64,000 bases of DNA from Torreya grandis (GCA_037957365.1 JARHVA010000123.1:2464001-2528000); one strand, 5' to 3'. Numbered from the stretch's first letter, positions 12,684-24,844 are shown. Made by a program: numbers and translations. Notes: generated by a model not told the origin, from the sequence alone.

Positions 12684-12696
12684 AAAATATATAGAG
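12684..12696 (-). promoter_or_regulatory. TATA box in left LTR of A
   Basis: On the - strand CTATATATTTTAAA precedes CTCATTTGAGAGG. The same block is kept in the other LTR and in B's right LTR, which argues it is the element's core promoter and sets the transcription direction. Confidence 0.5.
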
Positions 12697-13818
12697 GAAG
12701 AATGGAGGCCTTTTGGTGCCCTTTTTACAAATGACCCATGTGCATTTCAATCATTAGGAAGAGCAAGCCGCTTAAACATCATATGAGAAATCATGGGCCG
12801 CACCGATTGTCTGCTTACAAGACCGCTCCTTCAAGGTGATTACATGGCTTGTTTGCTCATTAATGCAAAATGAATAAAAATGGGTCCAACCATTAGCCAT
12901 TTGTAGCTCCCAATGATCAATTTGCATACACTGTATCACCTACTGGAGTAACTCCCTAAGTTGACACCTTCTTTGCCACTTGGATGCTTCATCCATTTCT
13001 ACACTTGGTCTTTCTTCTGGCTTCTCTCTTTCTGGCTTCATCACTTTTTGGTTTCTTCTGGTGGGTCACTACATTCCTTGGGCTCTTCATACTTTCCTTG
13101 GCTACTTTATCCTGATTTTTAAATAAGTGACATGTGGCACGTTTTGTTGTGAAACAGGCAGGACACGTGGCAACATCCACTTGACTCATAGGAGCTTTAG
13201 GCACCCTTTGAAGGTCCTGCAGAAGAGAACATGTGTCGACTTCTACTTTCTTCAATAGTTTGTCAGGGCCCACCATAGTTCTCATGGGACAAAAGAGAGA
13301 GACTACGGGTGTTGACACTTGTCGGCTTCCATCGAGCCTTGCAAGGGATATGTGGCACGTTCCGCTACTCCTAGAAAGCATTTTAAAACCTTCCACAGTT
13401 TTCACTTGGTGCCTTCCACGCTCTAGATTTCTTGGTGTAAAATTTGATGTTCACGGGCCCATCACTACGTTTAAAATTCCAATGGCTCATCTATCTTCTT
13501 AAAATTGACAGCTTCTGGGACGTCACCATCCATGGCAAATTCCTTCAAGCCTTTTCCTACTTCAGCTTTTCTTCTTTGGCATTTTCCTCTTGGGCTTTTT
13601 TTTCGCAGTTTTCCCCAAATTCCTTTGGACATTTTTTTTGAAGGAAATCCTTCAGACAAAAGTCTGAAAGAATTCATGACTTTGCCTTAACAAAATTTTG
13701 AAAGATCTTAGCCACTTCTTTGTGGCCTCTTTGAAGTGCTCCCTGCCCTCCACAAGGGCTCTTGAACCTGAAACTGCCCTCCATAAGGGCACTTGTCCTT
13801 TAGCTTTTTGGGACGCTC

Positions 13819-14264
13819 CTTTGAACTGCCTGATTGAACTAAGCTATTGAACCAACTAATTGAACCAAAAATGGTTCAACGGTTCAACACTACACACCAC
13901 TCCTTTGTTGAATCAAGCCTTTGAACCTACCGCTTAAACCAAGTGTTTGAACCGTTCCTTTGAACCAATCGCTGAATCAACCAAGTGAACCGAGTGGTTG
14001 AACCATCTAATTGAATTGAAACATTGAACCAAAGTGTTAAACCAACATGTTGAACCAAGCTGATGAAGCATTTGATTGAACCAAAGTGACGAACTTGCCA
14101 ATTGAAACAAGGCATTGAACCAACACATTGAACCCACTAATTTGAACCAAGCCCTTTGAATCAAGCATCAAACCTTGCCGATTGAACCAAGGCTTTGAAC
14201 TGAAGCATTTAACCAAGGTGTTGAACTAAGGCATTGAACCGGTTCAATGGTTCAATGGTTCAAA
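13819..14264 (-). repeat. GGTTCAA / TTGAACC array in left LTR of A
   Basis: Over about 445 bp the heptamer TTGAACC and one-base variants recur roughly every 14-18 bp, more than two dozen times, often followed by AA and in places inverted back to back (CCGGTTCAATGGTTCAA near 14258). It lies about 1.1 kb upstream of the LTR TATA box on the - strand, in the U3 region. Confidence 0.8.
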
Positions 14265-14770
14265 TATGCCAACCTTCCTTGTGAATTCCTTTGGACAAGA
14301 GTCTGAAGAAGCTTTGTAAAACTTTGCACTCTTTGAACTGGTTCCTCATCTGAAAGACTACACCTGTAGAGTTTGTAGAAACTACAAAACTCATGCCAAA
14401 TCAAAAATATTGGCTCAAAAAAACATGAAAATAGGGGGCACTGAATTTTTGGCTTGTTGGGCAAAAATGGTCAACACATTGGTGACTCCCAGGGGAAGCA
14501 TGCCCGTTATGCTTAGAGACTAGTTGCCTTGTAGTCCATTGGGCATGGAGTCAGAATGTAGCTTTGAAGAAAGGTAAGCAATGGCCCCAAAGATCCAAGA
14601 ATTAAACATGAAGCTTTTTTACCCCAGACACAAGGGAAAGCACACACAAGACTAAAAATGCTACTTGTGCAAACTACAGTTAGGGAAAGCAGGAAAAGAA
14701 AATGAAAACAACTACTATATACAACTAACCAGGTACATCTGCTTCCCTCCTAGATCAAAGGGAAAACTTC

Positions 14771-17236
14771 TTAAGTTTCCTTCTTGGCAAGGAAACTTAT
14801 GGTGCCAGACAAGTGGCTGAATGAAATGGAGAGCTGGTGACCCACTCCTCTTGCTTGCCACTTGGGTTGGCTTATATCTGAGTGGATCTCAAACATGCTT
14901 CCAACATATACGTACTCTATTTGTTCTTGGAAGCTTGCCTCCTGTTGGCTCTTCATGCTGGTTTATCTCATCAAGAAACCATTCGCTGCTGGCTCATCAC
15001 CATAAACCCCTTGATATGCATCATTGACTGGATTGTTCTCTTCTACCTCATGCTCGGGTTCCATGGTATGACCATCCTCCTTGATAATTTCAAAGAAAGT
15101 ATCTTTAGATTTGCCAACCTCTTGAAGGGATAAATCTAAAAGCCTACAACCCCTTTGCATACTTATTTGAGTCCCAATGATGCCTTCTCCACTCTTATCC
15201 AGCTCATAGCCTCCTTGAAGAATAGTGCAGCGTGCCCCAATGACTTCAAACAAATCATTCAAAACTTGAACAAGAGATTGTCCATGCTCCTCCATGACTT
15301 CTAAGGTGAGCTCCTCCTCATCCACACTCATGAAGTCTCCCTAATTAGTCATGAGTTGAGCATACTCCTCTTCACTTGCTTCCTCCAAGATAGGTTCTTC
15401 CTCAAGAAAGGGGAAAATGGAAGGCTGACAGATGAACTTATGTGGAAGAGGAGGCAGTCCCTGAGCTAGAATTGAATGATTCTCCTCTTTCCATCTGGCC
15501 AGCACTTCATTTATATTAGACATGGCCTGATAGCTTTTGTAGAGGTGTGTAGATGGGGTGTGTTCAGACATGGGATTTGCTATTCGGTTTGAAACGTCCA
15601 CCACCCGCTGGCTGAGGAAACTCGCTCTAGACTCCAACTCTGCAATTCGCCTGTCTATATCTTCCTAGAAGAGCCTTTCTTAGAGGTTAAAATCATCATC
15701 GGGAGCAAGAGTAGCCTCATCTTCTTCAAGGTTTTGAGCAAAACCTTTCTCCTCCTTTTCCTTTCTACCCCAAGATTCCACTGTTTGCTTCCAACTCATG
15801 ATCTTGGGATTGGAATCTTGCTCCTGTGAATAGGTAGCAACTTTATCCTCTTCAAGGTCTTAAGCTGGTTCATGATGTTCCTTCTTCCAGCTTGGAATTT
15901 GGAGATCATGTTGAAAGACTTAAGGAGGTTGGGGAAGATTTGGGAGGGTCTGCTCATGTATAGGAAGAGCTGTCTGAAAAGAGGCATGCTGAAAAGCTAG
16001 GTGTACATGATTAAAGGTAGGATCAATTGATGCATTAGATGAGTCAGAATGAGCAAGTGCCATCTAATAGAAAGTATTTGGAACACAAGAGGGAGTTTTC
16101 TCTAGAATAGGAGGGGGTAGACCCTGGGCCAAAATTTCTTAATTTTCGTCCCTCCACTTTACCAACACTTCATCAATATTGAAATCAGCTTGAGGATTGG
16201 TAAAAAGGGTATCTTTTGGCACAGTAACTCCATCTCTCTTTCTCTAAGCAGTCTCATCTTCTTCTCTAATTCCTCAATCTGCTTAGCCAAATTATCCTCA
16301 TTTTGTACCTCTTGGAGCTCATAGGAATCATCATAGAAATGGGGAGTGCATAAAGGTTTCCATGTAATGCAAGAAGCTTCTGGAGGAAGGGTGAGAGGGA
16401 CTTGAAAAGGACTAACCTCATTTTGTACCTCACACTCTTGGACAATGTCTTTCTCCTCCTTGCTGTTCCATGACCCAACCTCTTTATTCTAGCTCAAGAT
16501 ATTCGGGTTGGGCATCTCCTTTTGGGGTGATGGGGCCATAATGTGAGAGGGTAGTGAGGGTTTGGATTCCACTTCCCTTACTACCAAAATAGATTGTTGC
16601 ATTTGAAGATTTTCCAATTCAATCTGTTTATCAAGATTAGCCTTAAACACAAGATTTACTATTTCGAAACTCTCCTCAACATGATTGGGGAAAGGACTTT
16701 GACAGGCTTGACTTGGCTCATAAGTAGGGGCTATGTATGACTGATATGATACGTGGGGCAGCGAGTATGCAGGTTGATAGACTTGGTAAGGCTGCCTCTC
16801 ATGAATACTCAACTTCTCTTCCAAAGATGCAATCAAACCACTCACATCCAACATCTCACTTGTAAGCCTGTGCTAATTGGCTCTTTCAATGAGAGTCCAC
16901 TCCCTCTTAACTAGATCTAGTGCATTTCTCACTTGATGGATGACATGATCAAGAATTTCTTGTCCACATCCCTTTCTAGTGTTGAGCTCTATTAAATACT
17001 TTTCATATCCCGATAGTGCTCATTTGAAGGTGGAGACAGGTTGATTGGTAAAGAGACTGGGTTGAGTAGGAGAAGTAACACATTGAGAAGACTAGGCATT
17101 AGGCTAATATAGCTCATGATAGGGCTGGGACCAGTCATATTAGACCTAATAAGGATCAACATAAGGCTAGTAAGGATCATAGCCAGACTGGCCAAGGAAA
17201 ATAGGGTTTATGGCTCTGAATGATGGAATTATACAT
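14771..17236 (-). pseudogene. Element A internal ORF, unrecognised (EVLxxWxxEN protein)
   Basis: The longest coherent - strand frame of A starts at an ATG (MYNSIIQ) about 180 bp inside the right LTR and runs to about 14771 with several stops and shifts. It has a Pro/Gln/Tyr-rich part (about 16800-16680, YQVYQPAYSLPHVSYQSY), Lys/Glu-rich coiled-coil-like stretches (NLAKQIEELEKKMRL, about 16300; RRIAELESRASFLSQ, about 15640), and a repeated module: NIDEVLVKWRDEN...ILAQGLPPP (about 16185-16120) and NINEVLARWKEEN...ILAQGLPPLP (about 15520-15460). The 3' half (15637-14771) stays in one frame with only two stops. No gag, protease or pol motif is seen. Element B carries a homologue. Confidence 0.6.
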
Positions 17237-17391
17237 ACCAGAATATATTTTCTTGATGGCACCAAAAATTGCTTAACCAATTGATTTAACTTAGAGTCAC
17301 CATTGGTGTTGATGCAAAAGCCTCCAAAGGCTGTTTAGTTAAAGAACACACCAAAAATTCTTCAACTCTTTGGACCTATCTTGTCCTAGTT

Positions 17392-17410
17392 GGTCCCACC
17401 GGGTGTGCCA
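17392..17410 (-). other. Primer-site-like motif next to right LTR of A
   Basis: On the - strand TGGCACACCCGGTGGGACC begins five bases inside the right LTR. It is conserved in B (TGGCATGCCTGGTGGGACC at 35760-35742). The leading TGG and position suit a primer binding site; I could not assign the tRNA. Confidence 0.4.
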
Positions 17411-17415
17411 AAAAC

Positions 17416-19954
17416 TATTGACACAGTGGATTACACCCGGGGTAGGATGCCTAGCTCCTGCCCCTCCACACGCAACAATAGAAACTGCCCTCTTGCTTGT
17501 GGGACCGACAAAGCTAGATGAGAGAGTATCTAGATAAGGGCTAGCTCCCTCTGATGTATCATTTAGGCCTTGGTTTCTCCTACTAATAAGAAATAAAATG
17601 AAAAAGGGGGGATGAAAAGGGAGAGAGAGATGCTGAAAATAGAACCTAAGCCTAAAAAATGAAAAGGTGATACACCAGAAAAGTTTGATCCACTCAGGCC
17701 TGAACATACACTTTTCACCAAGAGGAAGTGCCCATACACTTCATCTGACATGGAAAACTTTTCTGTTTCAGTGAGTCAGGGGTCCATAGAGATATAGGGA
17801 GGAAGGAACTACCAAAGGTGCTTTACGACACACTTAGGCAACCTATTCACATGCGCCTATATTCTTGCTATAGACACTTCTAGCAGACCTACAGAAAAGA
17901 GACTTCACAATACACTAGACATGCTGTAATCGATCTGTGAAAAGAATGAAAGACAATGACTTAACACAAAATAAGAACATAGACATATACTTTAAAGTGC
18001 AAGTCCAGATAGAGGTAAAAATGCTAAGTCCTAATTCAAGGTAAAATCTGGCAGCTCTGCCTTACAAGCCTGAGAGATTTTTGGGTAGAGTTTTACCTTA
18101 AGGCTAAGAGAGTGGATCCCCTCTCAAATGAGAAGCTTTAAAATATATAGAGGAATAAAGGAGGCCTTTTGGCACCCTTTTTACAATTGACCCATGTGCA
18201 TTTCGATCATTGGGAAGAGCAAGCCACTTAAACATCATATGAGAAATTATGGGCCACACTGATTGTCTACTTACAAGACCTCTCCTTCAAGGCGATTACA
18301 TGGCTTGTCTGCTCATTAATGCAAAATAAAGAAAAATGGGTCCAGCCGTTAGCCATTTGCACCTCCCAATGATTAATTTGCATACACTATATCACCTATT
18401 GGAGTAACTCCCTGAGTTGACACCTTCTTCACCACTTGGATGCTTCGTTCATTTCTGCACTTGGTCTTTCTTCTAGCTTCTCTCTTTTTGGCTTCATCGC
18501 TTTCTAGTTTCTTCTAGTAGGTCACTGTATTCCTTGGGCTCTTCTTGCTTGTCTTGGCCACTTTTCGTTGATTTTCAAATAAGTGACACATGGCGCATTC
18601 CATTGGGAAATAGATAGGACACGTGGCAACATCTGCTTGACTCATAGGAGCTTTAGGCACCCTTTGAAGGTCCTGTAGAAGAGGACATGTGTCGGCTTTC
18701 ACTTTCTTTAGCAGTTCATCAGGGCCCACCACAGTTCTCATAGGACAAAAGAGAGAGATTGTGGGTGTTGACACTTGTCAGCTTCCACCGAGCCTTGCAG
18801 GGGATACATGGCATGTTTCACTACTCCTAGAAAGCATTTCAAAACCTTCCGTAATTGCCACTTGGCACCTTCCGCACTCTGGATTTCTTGGTGTAAAATT
18901 TGATGTTCACGAGCCCGTCACTGCATTTGAAATTCCAACGGCTCATCTATCTTCTTAAAATTGATGGCTTTCGAGACGTCATCGTCCTTGGCAAATTCCT
19001 TTGAGCCTTTTCCTACTTCAGCTTTTCTTCTTTGGCCTTTTCCCTGTGAGCTTTTTTTTTGTGATTTTCCCTGAATTCCTTCAAACTTTATGTCTAAAAT
19101 AAATCCTTCAGACAAAAGTCCAAAAGAATTCATGACTTTGCCTTAACAAAATTTTGAAAGATCTTAGCCGCTTCTTTATGGCCTCTTTGAAGTGCTCCCT
19201 ACCCTTCGCAAGGGCTCTTGAACCTGAAACTGCCCTCCACAAGGGCACTTGTCCTTTATCTTTTTGGGATGCTCCTTTGAACTGCACGATTGAACTAAGC
19301 CATTGAACTGATCGATTAAACCAGAAATTGTTCAACAGTTCAATGGTTCAACACTGCACGCCACTCCTTTGTTGAATCAAGCCTTTGAACTTGCCACTTG
19401 AACGAAGTGTTTGAACTGTTCCTTTGAACCAACTGCTTGAACCAACCACTGAATCGACCTAGTGAATTGAGTGGTTGAACCATCCGATTGAACCAAAACA
19501 TTGAACCAAGGTGTTGAACCAACACATTGAACGAAGCCGATGAACTATTTGATTGAACCAAAGTGATGAACTTGCTAATTGAAATAAGGCGTTGAACCAA
19601 CATGTTCAATCCACTAAATTGAACCAAGCCCTTTGAACTGAGTGTCGAACCTTACTGATTGAACCAAGGCTTTGAACCGAAGCATTGAACCAAGGCATTG
19701 AACTAAGGCATTGAACCAGTTCAATGGTTCAACAGTTCAAAGATGCCAAACTTCTTTGCGAATTCCTTCAGATAAGAGTCTGAAAAATCTTTGTAAAAAT
19801 TTGCACTCTTTGAACTAGTTCCTCATCTAAAAGACTACACCTATAGAGTCTGTAGAAACTGCAAAACTCATGCCAAATCAAAAATACTAGCTCAGAACAG
19901 CATGAAAAAAAGGGGGACTGAATTTTTGGCCTGTTGGGCAAAAAATGATCAACA
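17416..19954 (-). repeat. Right LTR of element A (5' LTR if - oriented)
   Basis: 2539 bp, starting TATTGACACAGTGG and ending GATCAACA. It is the partner of 11962-14476. It keeps the - strand TATA box (about 18140-18152) and the TTGAACC array (about 19275-19741). Confidence 0.85.
19275..19741 (-). repeat. GGTTCAA / TTGAACC array in right LTR of A
   Basis: Second copy of the array at 13819-14264, with the same spacing and small substitutions. It lies upstream of the - strand TATA box at about 18140-18152. Confidence 0.8.
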
Positions 19955-19959
19955 ATACC

Positions 19960-22700
19960 TTCCATTTGGATGCAATTTGTTCTTCTTCTTGAGTTAGGGG
20001 TTTCTCTATAGTACGAACATGAGCAGTAGTGACACTTTCCAAAAGAGTCTTAACAAAAGAATGAAACACCTAAGAGGCATTTCTAAAAGTATCCCTAAAA
20101 ATTTTGTGCTTGCGCTCTTTCCATAAAATCCAACTCAAATAGGGTAGAGTTTGATTCCATAATTCAATGAGCCAGGGATGAGAAAAGGTAGGATTCCAGC
20201 TGATAATGACTTCCTTGAGGTCAAAATTATAGACCCACTCAATACCAAAATTATTTAGAATTATGCCCCAAAGTTTCCAAGCAAAATCACATCACAAATA
20301 ACATATATTGACTAGGGTAAACCCTCTCTTCTGAAGGTTGTCTTGGGTTAAAATTTTGTTGAGTAGCAGCCCACCAAAACATGTTGATTTTTGGTATAAG
20401 TTTATAGTTCCAATTTTTTTTCCATATCTCCTTATTCTAAACCTCAGGAATCAACAAATGATAAGCAAACTTGACAGAGAACCATCCATTCTTATCTGGC
20501 CACCAGTACTATTCATATTCTCATGAGAAGAGAGGGATCTGATCCCTTGAATCAACTTTTAAATATCTAAAACTCTAGGGAAGATCTCAGGCCGATGAGC
20601 ACAACAATCCAATAGATTTTTCTAGCTCCTTATGCCATTGTTATTATCCATGTAATTGCTGACTTTATCTCCAAAAAGCTGAGTAACAATGTCAGAAATT
20701 TCTCCATAGTTTCTCTGTGCGATAAGATCCTTATCCTTAACCCAAATGTCATTCTAGAATTTAATATGCCAGCTATTTCCCAATTTCCATCTAATTCCTT
20801 GCTTAAGAAGGCTTCTACTTTTTAGCATTTTATTCCATATCATAGATCCCTGGGGTAGCCCTACCTGTTGGAGAAAGTTAGAGCCATCAAAACTATGCAT
20901 ATATTTGGCATACATGATTTCAACCCTATCCTTATTTTTATGAATCAGATTCCAGTTGATTTTGGAGATAAGGGATTTGTTCATGTTCTTGATGGATCTA
21001 ATATTGAGGCCACCATGTGATTTTGGAAGACACTTTTTCCCAACTGACCAAAGACATTCTCTATATATCTTCTAGTCCCATCCATAAGAATTTTCTTTGA
21101 ATCTATTCTAATTTGTCAGCAAAATGTGTAGTTATTTTAAAAAGAGACAAGGAGTAGGTAAGAATCCCTTGTAGAGAGCCCGAAGAAGCTGTAGTTTGCC
21201 TGCACTGTTGAGAAATTTCTCTTTCCAACCAAGTAGTTTCTTCTGAGTTCTTTCCAATATTCCATTCCAAAAACCTAGAGATACCTCTTTGACCATGAGG
21301 GGAAGGCCCAAATAGGTAGCAGGTAGATCAGCTTCAGCACAGTCCAAGATCTCAATGATTTTTTTGTCTAAGGTCATTAGGAGTATTAAAGAAGTACACA
21401 TTGCTTTTTCAGAGATTTATGCTTTGCCTATACTCTATGGCGTAGTTATTTAAAATATTCTTCCATCTCCTAGCTTCAATCACCGAAGAGATGCCAAAAA
21501 GAATGGTATCATCCACAAACTACTGCACTGCCATAGGGGGAAGGGAGGAAGCAGGTTTGATGCCCACTAAATGTTTAGAGGCTATATTAGCTTGTATGTA
21601 TCTTACCAGTGCCTCCGCCGTTATGATGAACAAGTAAGGAGAGATAGGGTCCCCCTGGAAAATTCCTCTTGAAGAAGAGAAGAAATCTCTAGGGACCTCA
21701 TTGACTAGAACCAAAAATTTAACAGAAGAAACCACGTTCTATACAAGGCGAGACATTTTATCATTAAACCCAAACGTCTTGATGACTTGAAATAGAAAAG
21801 TCCATGAGACCCTATCATATGCTTTAGAAATGTCTAGCTTAAGAGCCATACTAGGGATTCTACTCTTATCCATGGAATGAATAGTCTCATGAGTGGAGAT
21901 CACAACATCAATAATTTGTCAACCTGGGATAAAGCCTTTTTGAACAGGGGAAATAATTTTGTCTAAAAAAGGTTGGATTCTCATAATCAACACTTTAGTG
22001 TAGAGCTTATAAATAGTGTTACACAGACTAATAGGTCTAAATTCTAAAAGGTGTGTGCGTTGCAAACTTTTAGGAATAGGCACTATAAAAGTGTTATTAA
22101 CTTGTTTCAAAAGTTTACTTGATCTGAAGAAGTCATGGATAGCAACAGTAAGATCCATTCCCACTATATCCCACTATTCCTGGAAGAATATAGGAGGGAA
22201 GCCATCAGGACCCAAGGCTTTGTAGGAACCCATAGAGAATAAAATAGCTCAGACTTCCTCCTCGAATATAGGCCTTAACATCTCCAGGTTGTCTTCCTCA
22301 GTTATCAAATAAGGGATTTTATCAATGAATTGATTCATAGTTCCACCATTCCCATCATCATTAGTTTGTTTAGTTAGTAAATTCTGAAAGAATATCCTCG
22401 CTTGTTCCTCTATCTCATTATCTTCAGTTATAATGTTTCCATTTTCCAAACATAGCTTCGTTGTGGAGTTAGCCTTCCTGTGTTTCATGGCTGAGAGATG
22501 GAAGAAGGCTATGTTCCTGTCCCCCTCTTTGAGCCACTGAACTCTAGATTTTTGTTTCCAAAAAACCTCTTCTCTGTCCATAAGATTCTTCTAGTCATAA
22601 ATCAGGGCATTCTCTTCTTTAGAAGTGTCTTCTGAATCATCTCCTTGAGCAATCCACTGCTAGATATCTGCAAGTTTTCTAGCTATGTTTTTCTTCTAAT
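19960..22700 (-). pseudogene. Reverse transcriptase part of the LINE ORF2
   Basis: Decayed - strand frame. From the B boundary it reads KNLMDREEVFWKQKSRVQWLK then EGDRNIAFFHLSAMKHRKAN (about 22590-22480), the linker conserved in plant L1 elements. RT motifs follow: TFIVPIPKSL, EFRPISLCNTIYKLYTKVL and VQKGFIPG (about 22110-21920), then FQGDPISPYLFI (about 21660), then the catalytic box FVDDTILFGISSVIEA (about 21515-21475), with both aspartates intact. After that come LPATYLGLPL (about 21320) and the zinc-binding RT tail (20800-20000). Several Trp/Gln codons are now stops. Confidence 0.8.
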
Positions 22701-22705
22701 GGAAG

Positions 22706-23249
22706 TGTTGACGGTGGAGATTGCTTTGTCCTTTGTCTATTTTGTCTTATCTGGCCTAGTCGCCCCCTTGGGTGAACTTTTCTGGCAGGTCACTTCAATT
22801 TGGCTCTTCTAGTTAGCGCTTCCCTTTGCCTTTTAAAAATAAATGACTATCTCCTTTTTGTAAACTTGACGTCCTCAAAGATGTCATCGGGCCCGCTGGC
22901 TTCTCTTTCTAAACTTCTTCACGGCTTGCTTAGTCTTAGCACCCAATCGGGCACTCCTTTCCTTGTTATTTTGACCAGTCTTTTGGAAAAGTCCTCGGAT
23001 GGTCCCATTGAATGTTTTGAATGCCCCTTTGAATTGTTCGGTTGAACCTTTTGTACTGAACTGAAGCATTGAACTTTTGGTTGAACCCGCCGGCTTTGAA
23101 CCAAGTGATGAATGGACCAAGGGTGGTCGAACCACTGAACCAGGGCATGAAAAGAAGTCTCTGAACTTGCTGAACCCAAAAATGACTGGCATTAAATAAC
23201 AGGTGAAGAAGGTGACTAAAATTTTGCCTGTGGGCAAAATGAGTCAACA
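22706..23249 (-). repeat. Left LTR of element B, internally deleted
   Basis: Starts TGTTGACGGTGGAGATTGC and then jumps to TTTGTCCTTTGTC. The right LTR has about 1.08 kb between those two blocks. The TTGC shared at both breakpoints suggests microhomology-mediated loss. The deletion removed the - strand TATA region. The TTGAACC array (about 23024-23173) is retained in short form. Confidence 0.85.
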
Positions 23250-23637
23250 ATTGGTGACTCACACGGGAAGCATGCCTGCTATGCTTAGAACCAGTTGCCT
23301 TAAAATCCATTGGGTGCGGAGTCAGATGTAGCTATGAAAGAATTATCAATAGCCTGAAAGATTTGAGAATCAAACATGAAGCTTTTACCCCCACGCAAAG
23401 GGAAACACACAAGGCTAAAAACACTACCTGTGCAAATTGCACTTAGGGAAAGTAAGAGAAGAAACTAAAATAAACTACTATATATAGCTAACCAAGAATG
23501 CTCGCCTCCCTCCTAGATAAAAAGAAAAATTTCTCAAGTCCCCTTCCTGGCAAGAAGACTTATGGTGCTAGGCAAATAGCTAAATTGAAAAGGGAGTTGG
23601 TGACTTGCTCTTCTTGCCTGTCACCTGCATTGGCTGG
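23250..23637 (-). pseudogene. C-terminal end of element B internal ORF, left of C
   Basis: Homologous to element A 14477-14880 (shared blocks GGGAAGCATGCC and TATGCTTAGA). Directly next to the LTR is TTGGTGACTCACACGGGAAG, a second primer-site-like motif discussed in the findings. It contains the end of the internal ORF frame, which is broken. Confidence 0.5.
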
Positions 23638-23730
23638 TGTTAGGTTGTGGAGCTAAAAGCTTCACTGATGCAGACATGGAGGAGGTTGCAGGGAGTTGCA
23701 GAAGTGTCACGAAGACTGGCGTTTGGTCTG

Positions 23731-23833
23731 GCCAACCGACGTCGGCAGTATTGGACAAGAAGCAACCGACGTCGGTCATGGATCGGCCGGCGTCGGCGAC
23801 CCCCAGGCAGACAGGGACCGACGTCGGTCGCCT
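23731..23833 (+). repeat. ACCGACGTCGGT palindrome array, C 5' LTR
   Basis: Four to five copies of the palindrome ACCGACGTCGGT or near variants (CCGGCGTCGG), spaced about 21-32 bp, ending roughly 135 bp upstream of the LTR TATA box. Mutated copies mostly differ by C-to-T or G-to-A changes at CpG. Confidence 0.8.
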
Positions 23834-23966
23834 GTGTGGTTCGGACTGTGCTTATTACAGGCAGTTAGCTAACGAACCAAGTGTTTGCATGAAGAGATCT
23901 ATTTTTAGACTGAGAGCTGTGGATCTAATTATTGTAATTAGATGTCTAATCATTGTTTGGATGAGA

Positions 23967-23977
23967 TCTATATAATA
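23967..23977 (+). promoter_or_regulatory. TATA box in C 5' LTR
   Basis: CTATATAATAG, conserved at the same place in the 3' LTR (about 27254-27264). Confidence 0.55.
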
Positions 23978-24783
23978 GACTCATGGTTGTATTGGAAAAG
24001 CGTTCTAGTTTGAGTTGAGCAAAGTTTGTTCCTTCTGTGTGTGAGGTGAGCAAGGGTGTTCCTCCTAGTTCCACAGTACCAGGTGTAGGTGCTGGATTGG
24101 AGAATCAACAGGGTTCTTCATGTATGTAGGATCTTGGTCACAGTTGCATGGCCTATATAGGAGATCTACATGGTAAGTAAGATCGTTGATCTGTAGGTGT
24201 ATGTGTGTGCAAGGTCAAGGTTCACAGGTGAGTAGAACCGTGTTTGATTTGCAGGTGTGCAGGATCATATAGACAGCAACACAATAGGGAGCAGTATCAG
24301 GTAGGATCTACTTGGAGTACAGGGGTGTACTCGGATAGAGCAAAGAGGAAGGCAAGGGAGTTCCTTTCATAAGTATGGTCTGTTGAATTGCAGGTTATTG
24401 CAGGTTCATGGGAGATCTACTTGAAGTATGTGGAGTACTTGTTTGAGTGTGTGGAGCACTTGTGGTGTGCATGGAGCACAGGAGGTGAACACCAACTCTG
24501 TATTTTGAGTTGGGTGTTGGGACTTGAGAGGGAGAGCTTTGGGGAGAAGAATTAATGTTCACTTGAGGTGTGGGAAACCTCTGTAAGGTGGTGGAGAAGA
24601 AGTGGCATCTTCTTTATTGTATTCTTTTCTGTATAAAGTGTTAATACAATTTGTGTATTGTCTCTCATATCTTGTGTTATTCTGAATTCTAGTTACTTGG
24701 TGAATCTGGTTAATTTCCGCATATTAAGTTGCTTGGTTTGGTAATCATATTGTGCTCTTTTGGTGGAGCAAGATCCTGACAAT

Positions 24784-24844
24784 TGGTATCAGAGCTATGA
24801 TTGTTGGCTCATAGCTTGATACCACTGACAAGTGGTATCAGAGC
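24784..24844 (+). other. Duplicated tRNA-Met primer site of C
   Basis: TGGTATCAGAGC occurs perfectly twice, at 24784-24795 (two bases from the LTR end) and at 24833-24844. The first is correctly placed for priming. The second may be a tandem duplication of the leader; D shows the same pair. Confidence 0.8.

Larger units (their letters stand above)
11962..14476 (-). repeat. Left LTR of element A (3' LTR if - oriented)
   Basis: 2515 bp, starting TATTGATGCAGTGG and ending GGTCAACA. It aligns along its length with 17416-19954, with many single-base differences, mostly transitions. It includes the GGTTCAA repeat array and a - strand TATA box. Confidence 0.85.
11962..19954 (-). mobile_element. Element A: non-autonomous LTR retrotransposon with 2.5-kb LTRs
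   Basis: Two LTRs of about 2.5 kb (11962-14476 and 17416-19954) flank a 2.9-kb interior with no gag-pol domains. The LTR termini form a 7-bp inverted repeat (TATTGAC or TGTTGAC against GTCAACA). It is flanked by a near-perfect 5-bp duplication, GTACC at 11957-11961 and ATACC at 19955-19959, inside the LINE. Size and content fit a LARD-type element (large LTRs, no pol). The - orientation is favoured because the LTR TATA box, a primer-site-like motif next to the right LTR, and the single long ORF all read on the - strand. Element B is a relative. Confidence 0.8.
23638..24781 (+). repeat. 5' LTR of element C
   Basis: 1144 bp, TGTTAGGTTGTGG to GATCCTGACA. It contains ACCGACGTCGGT-type repeats at 23731-23833 and a TATA box, CTATATAATAG, at about 23967-23977. 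Confidence 0.9.

Noticed and set aside
14479..14500. + strand orientation for element A from the TTGGTGACTCCC primer-like site
   Set aside because: The TATA box, conserved ORF start and the other primer-like motif agree on the - strand; kept as an open question in the findings.
22884..23310. Overlapping - strand frames of 86-117 codons in the left LTR of B
   Set aside because: They translate the TTGAACC repeat and LTR sequence in several frames at once, with no domain.
24784..24844. A tRNA-Met gene at the TGGTATCAGAGC motifs
   Set aside because: These are only 12-base primer complements next to LTR ends; no cloverleaf arms are present.
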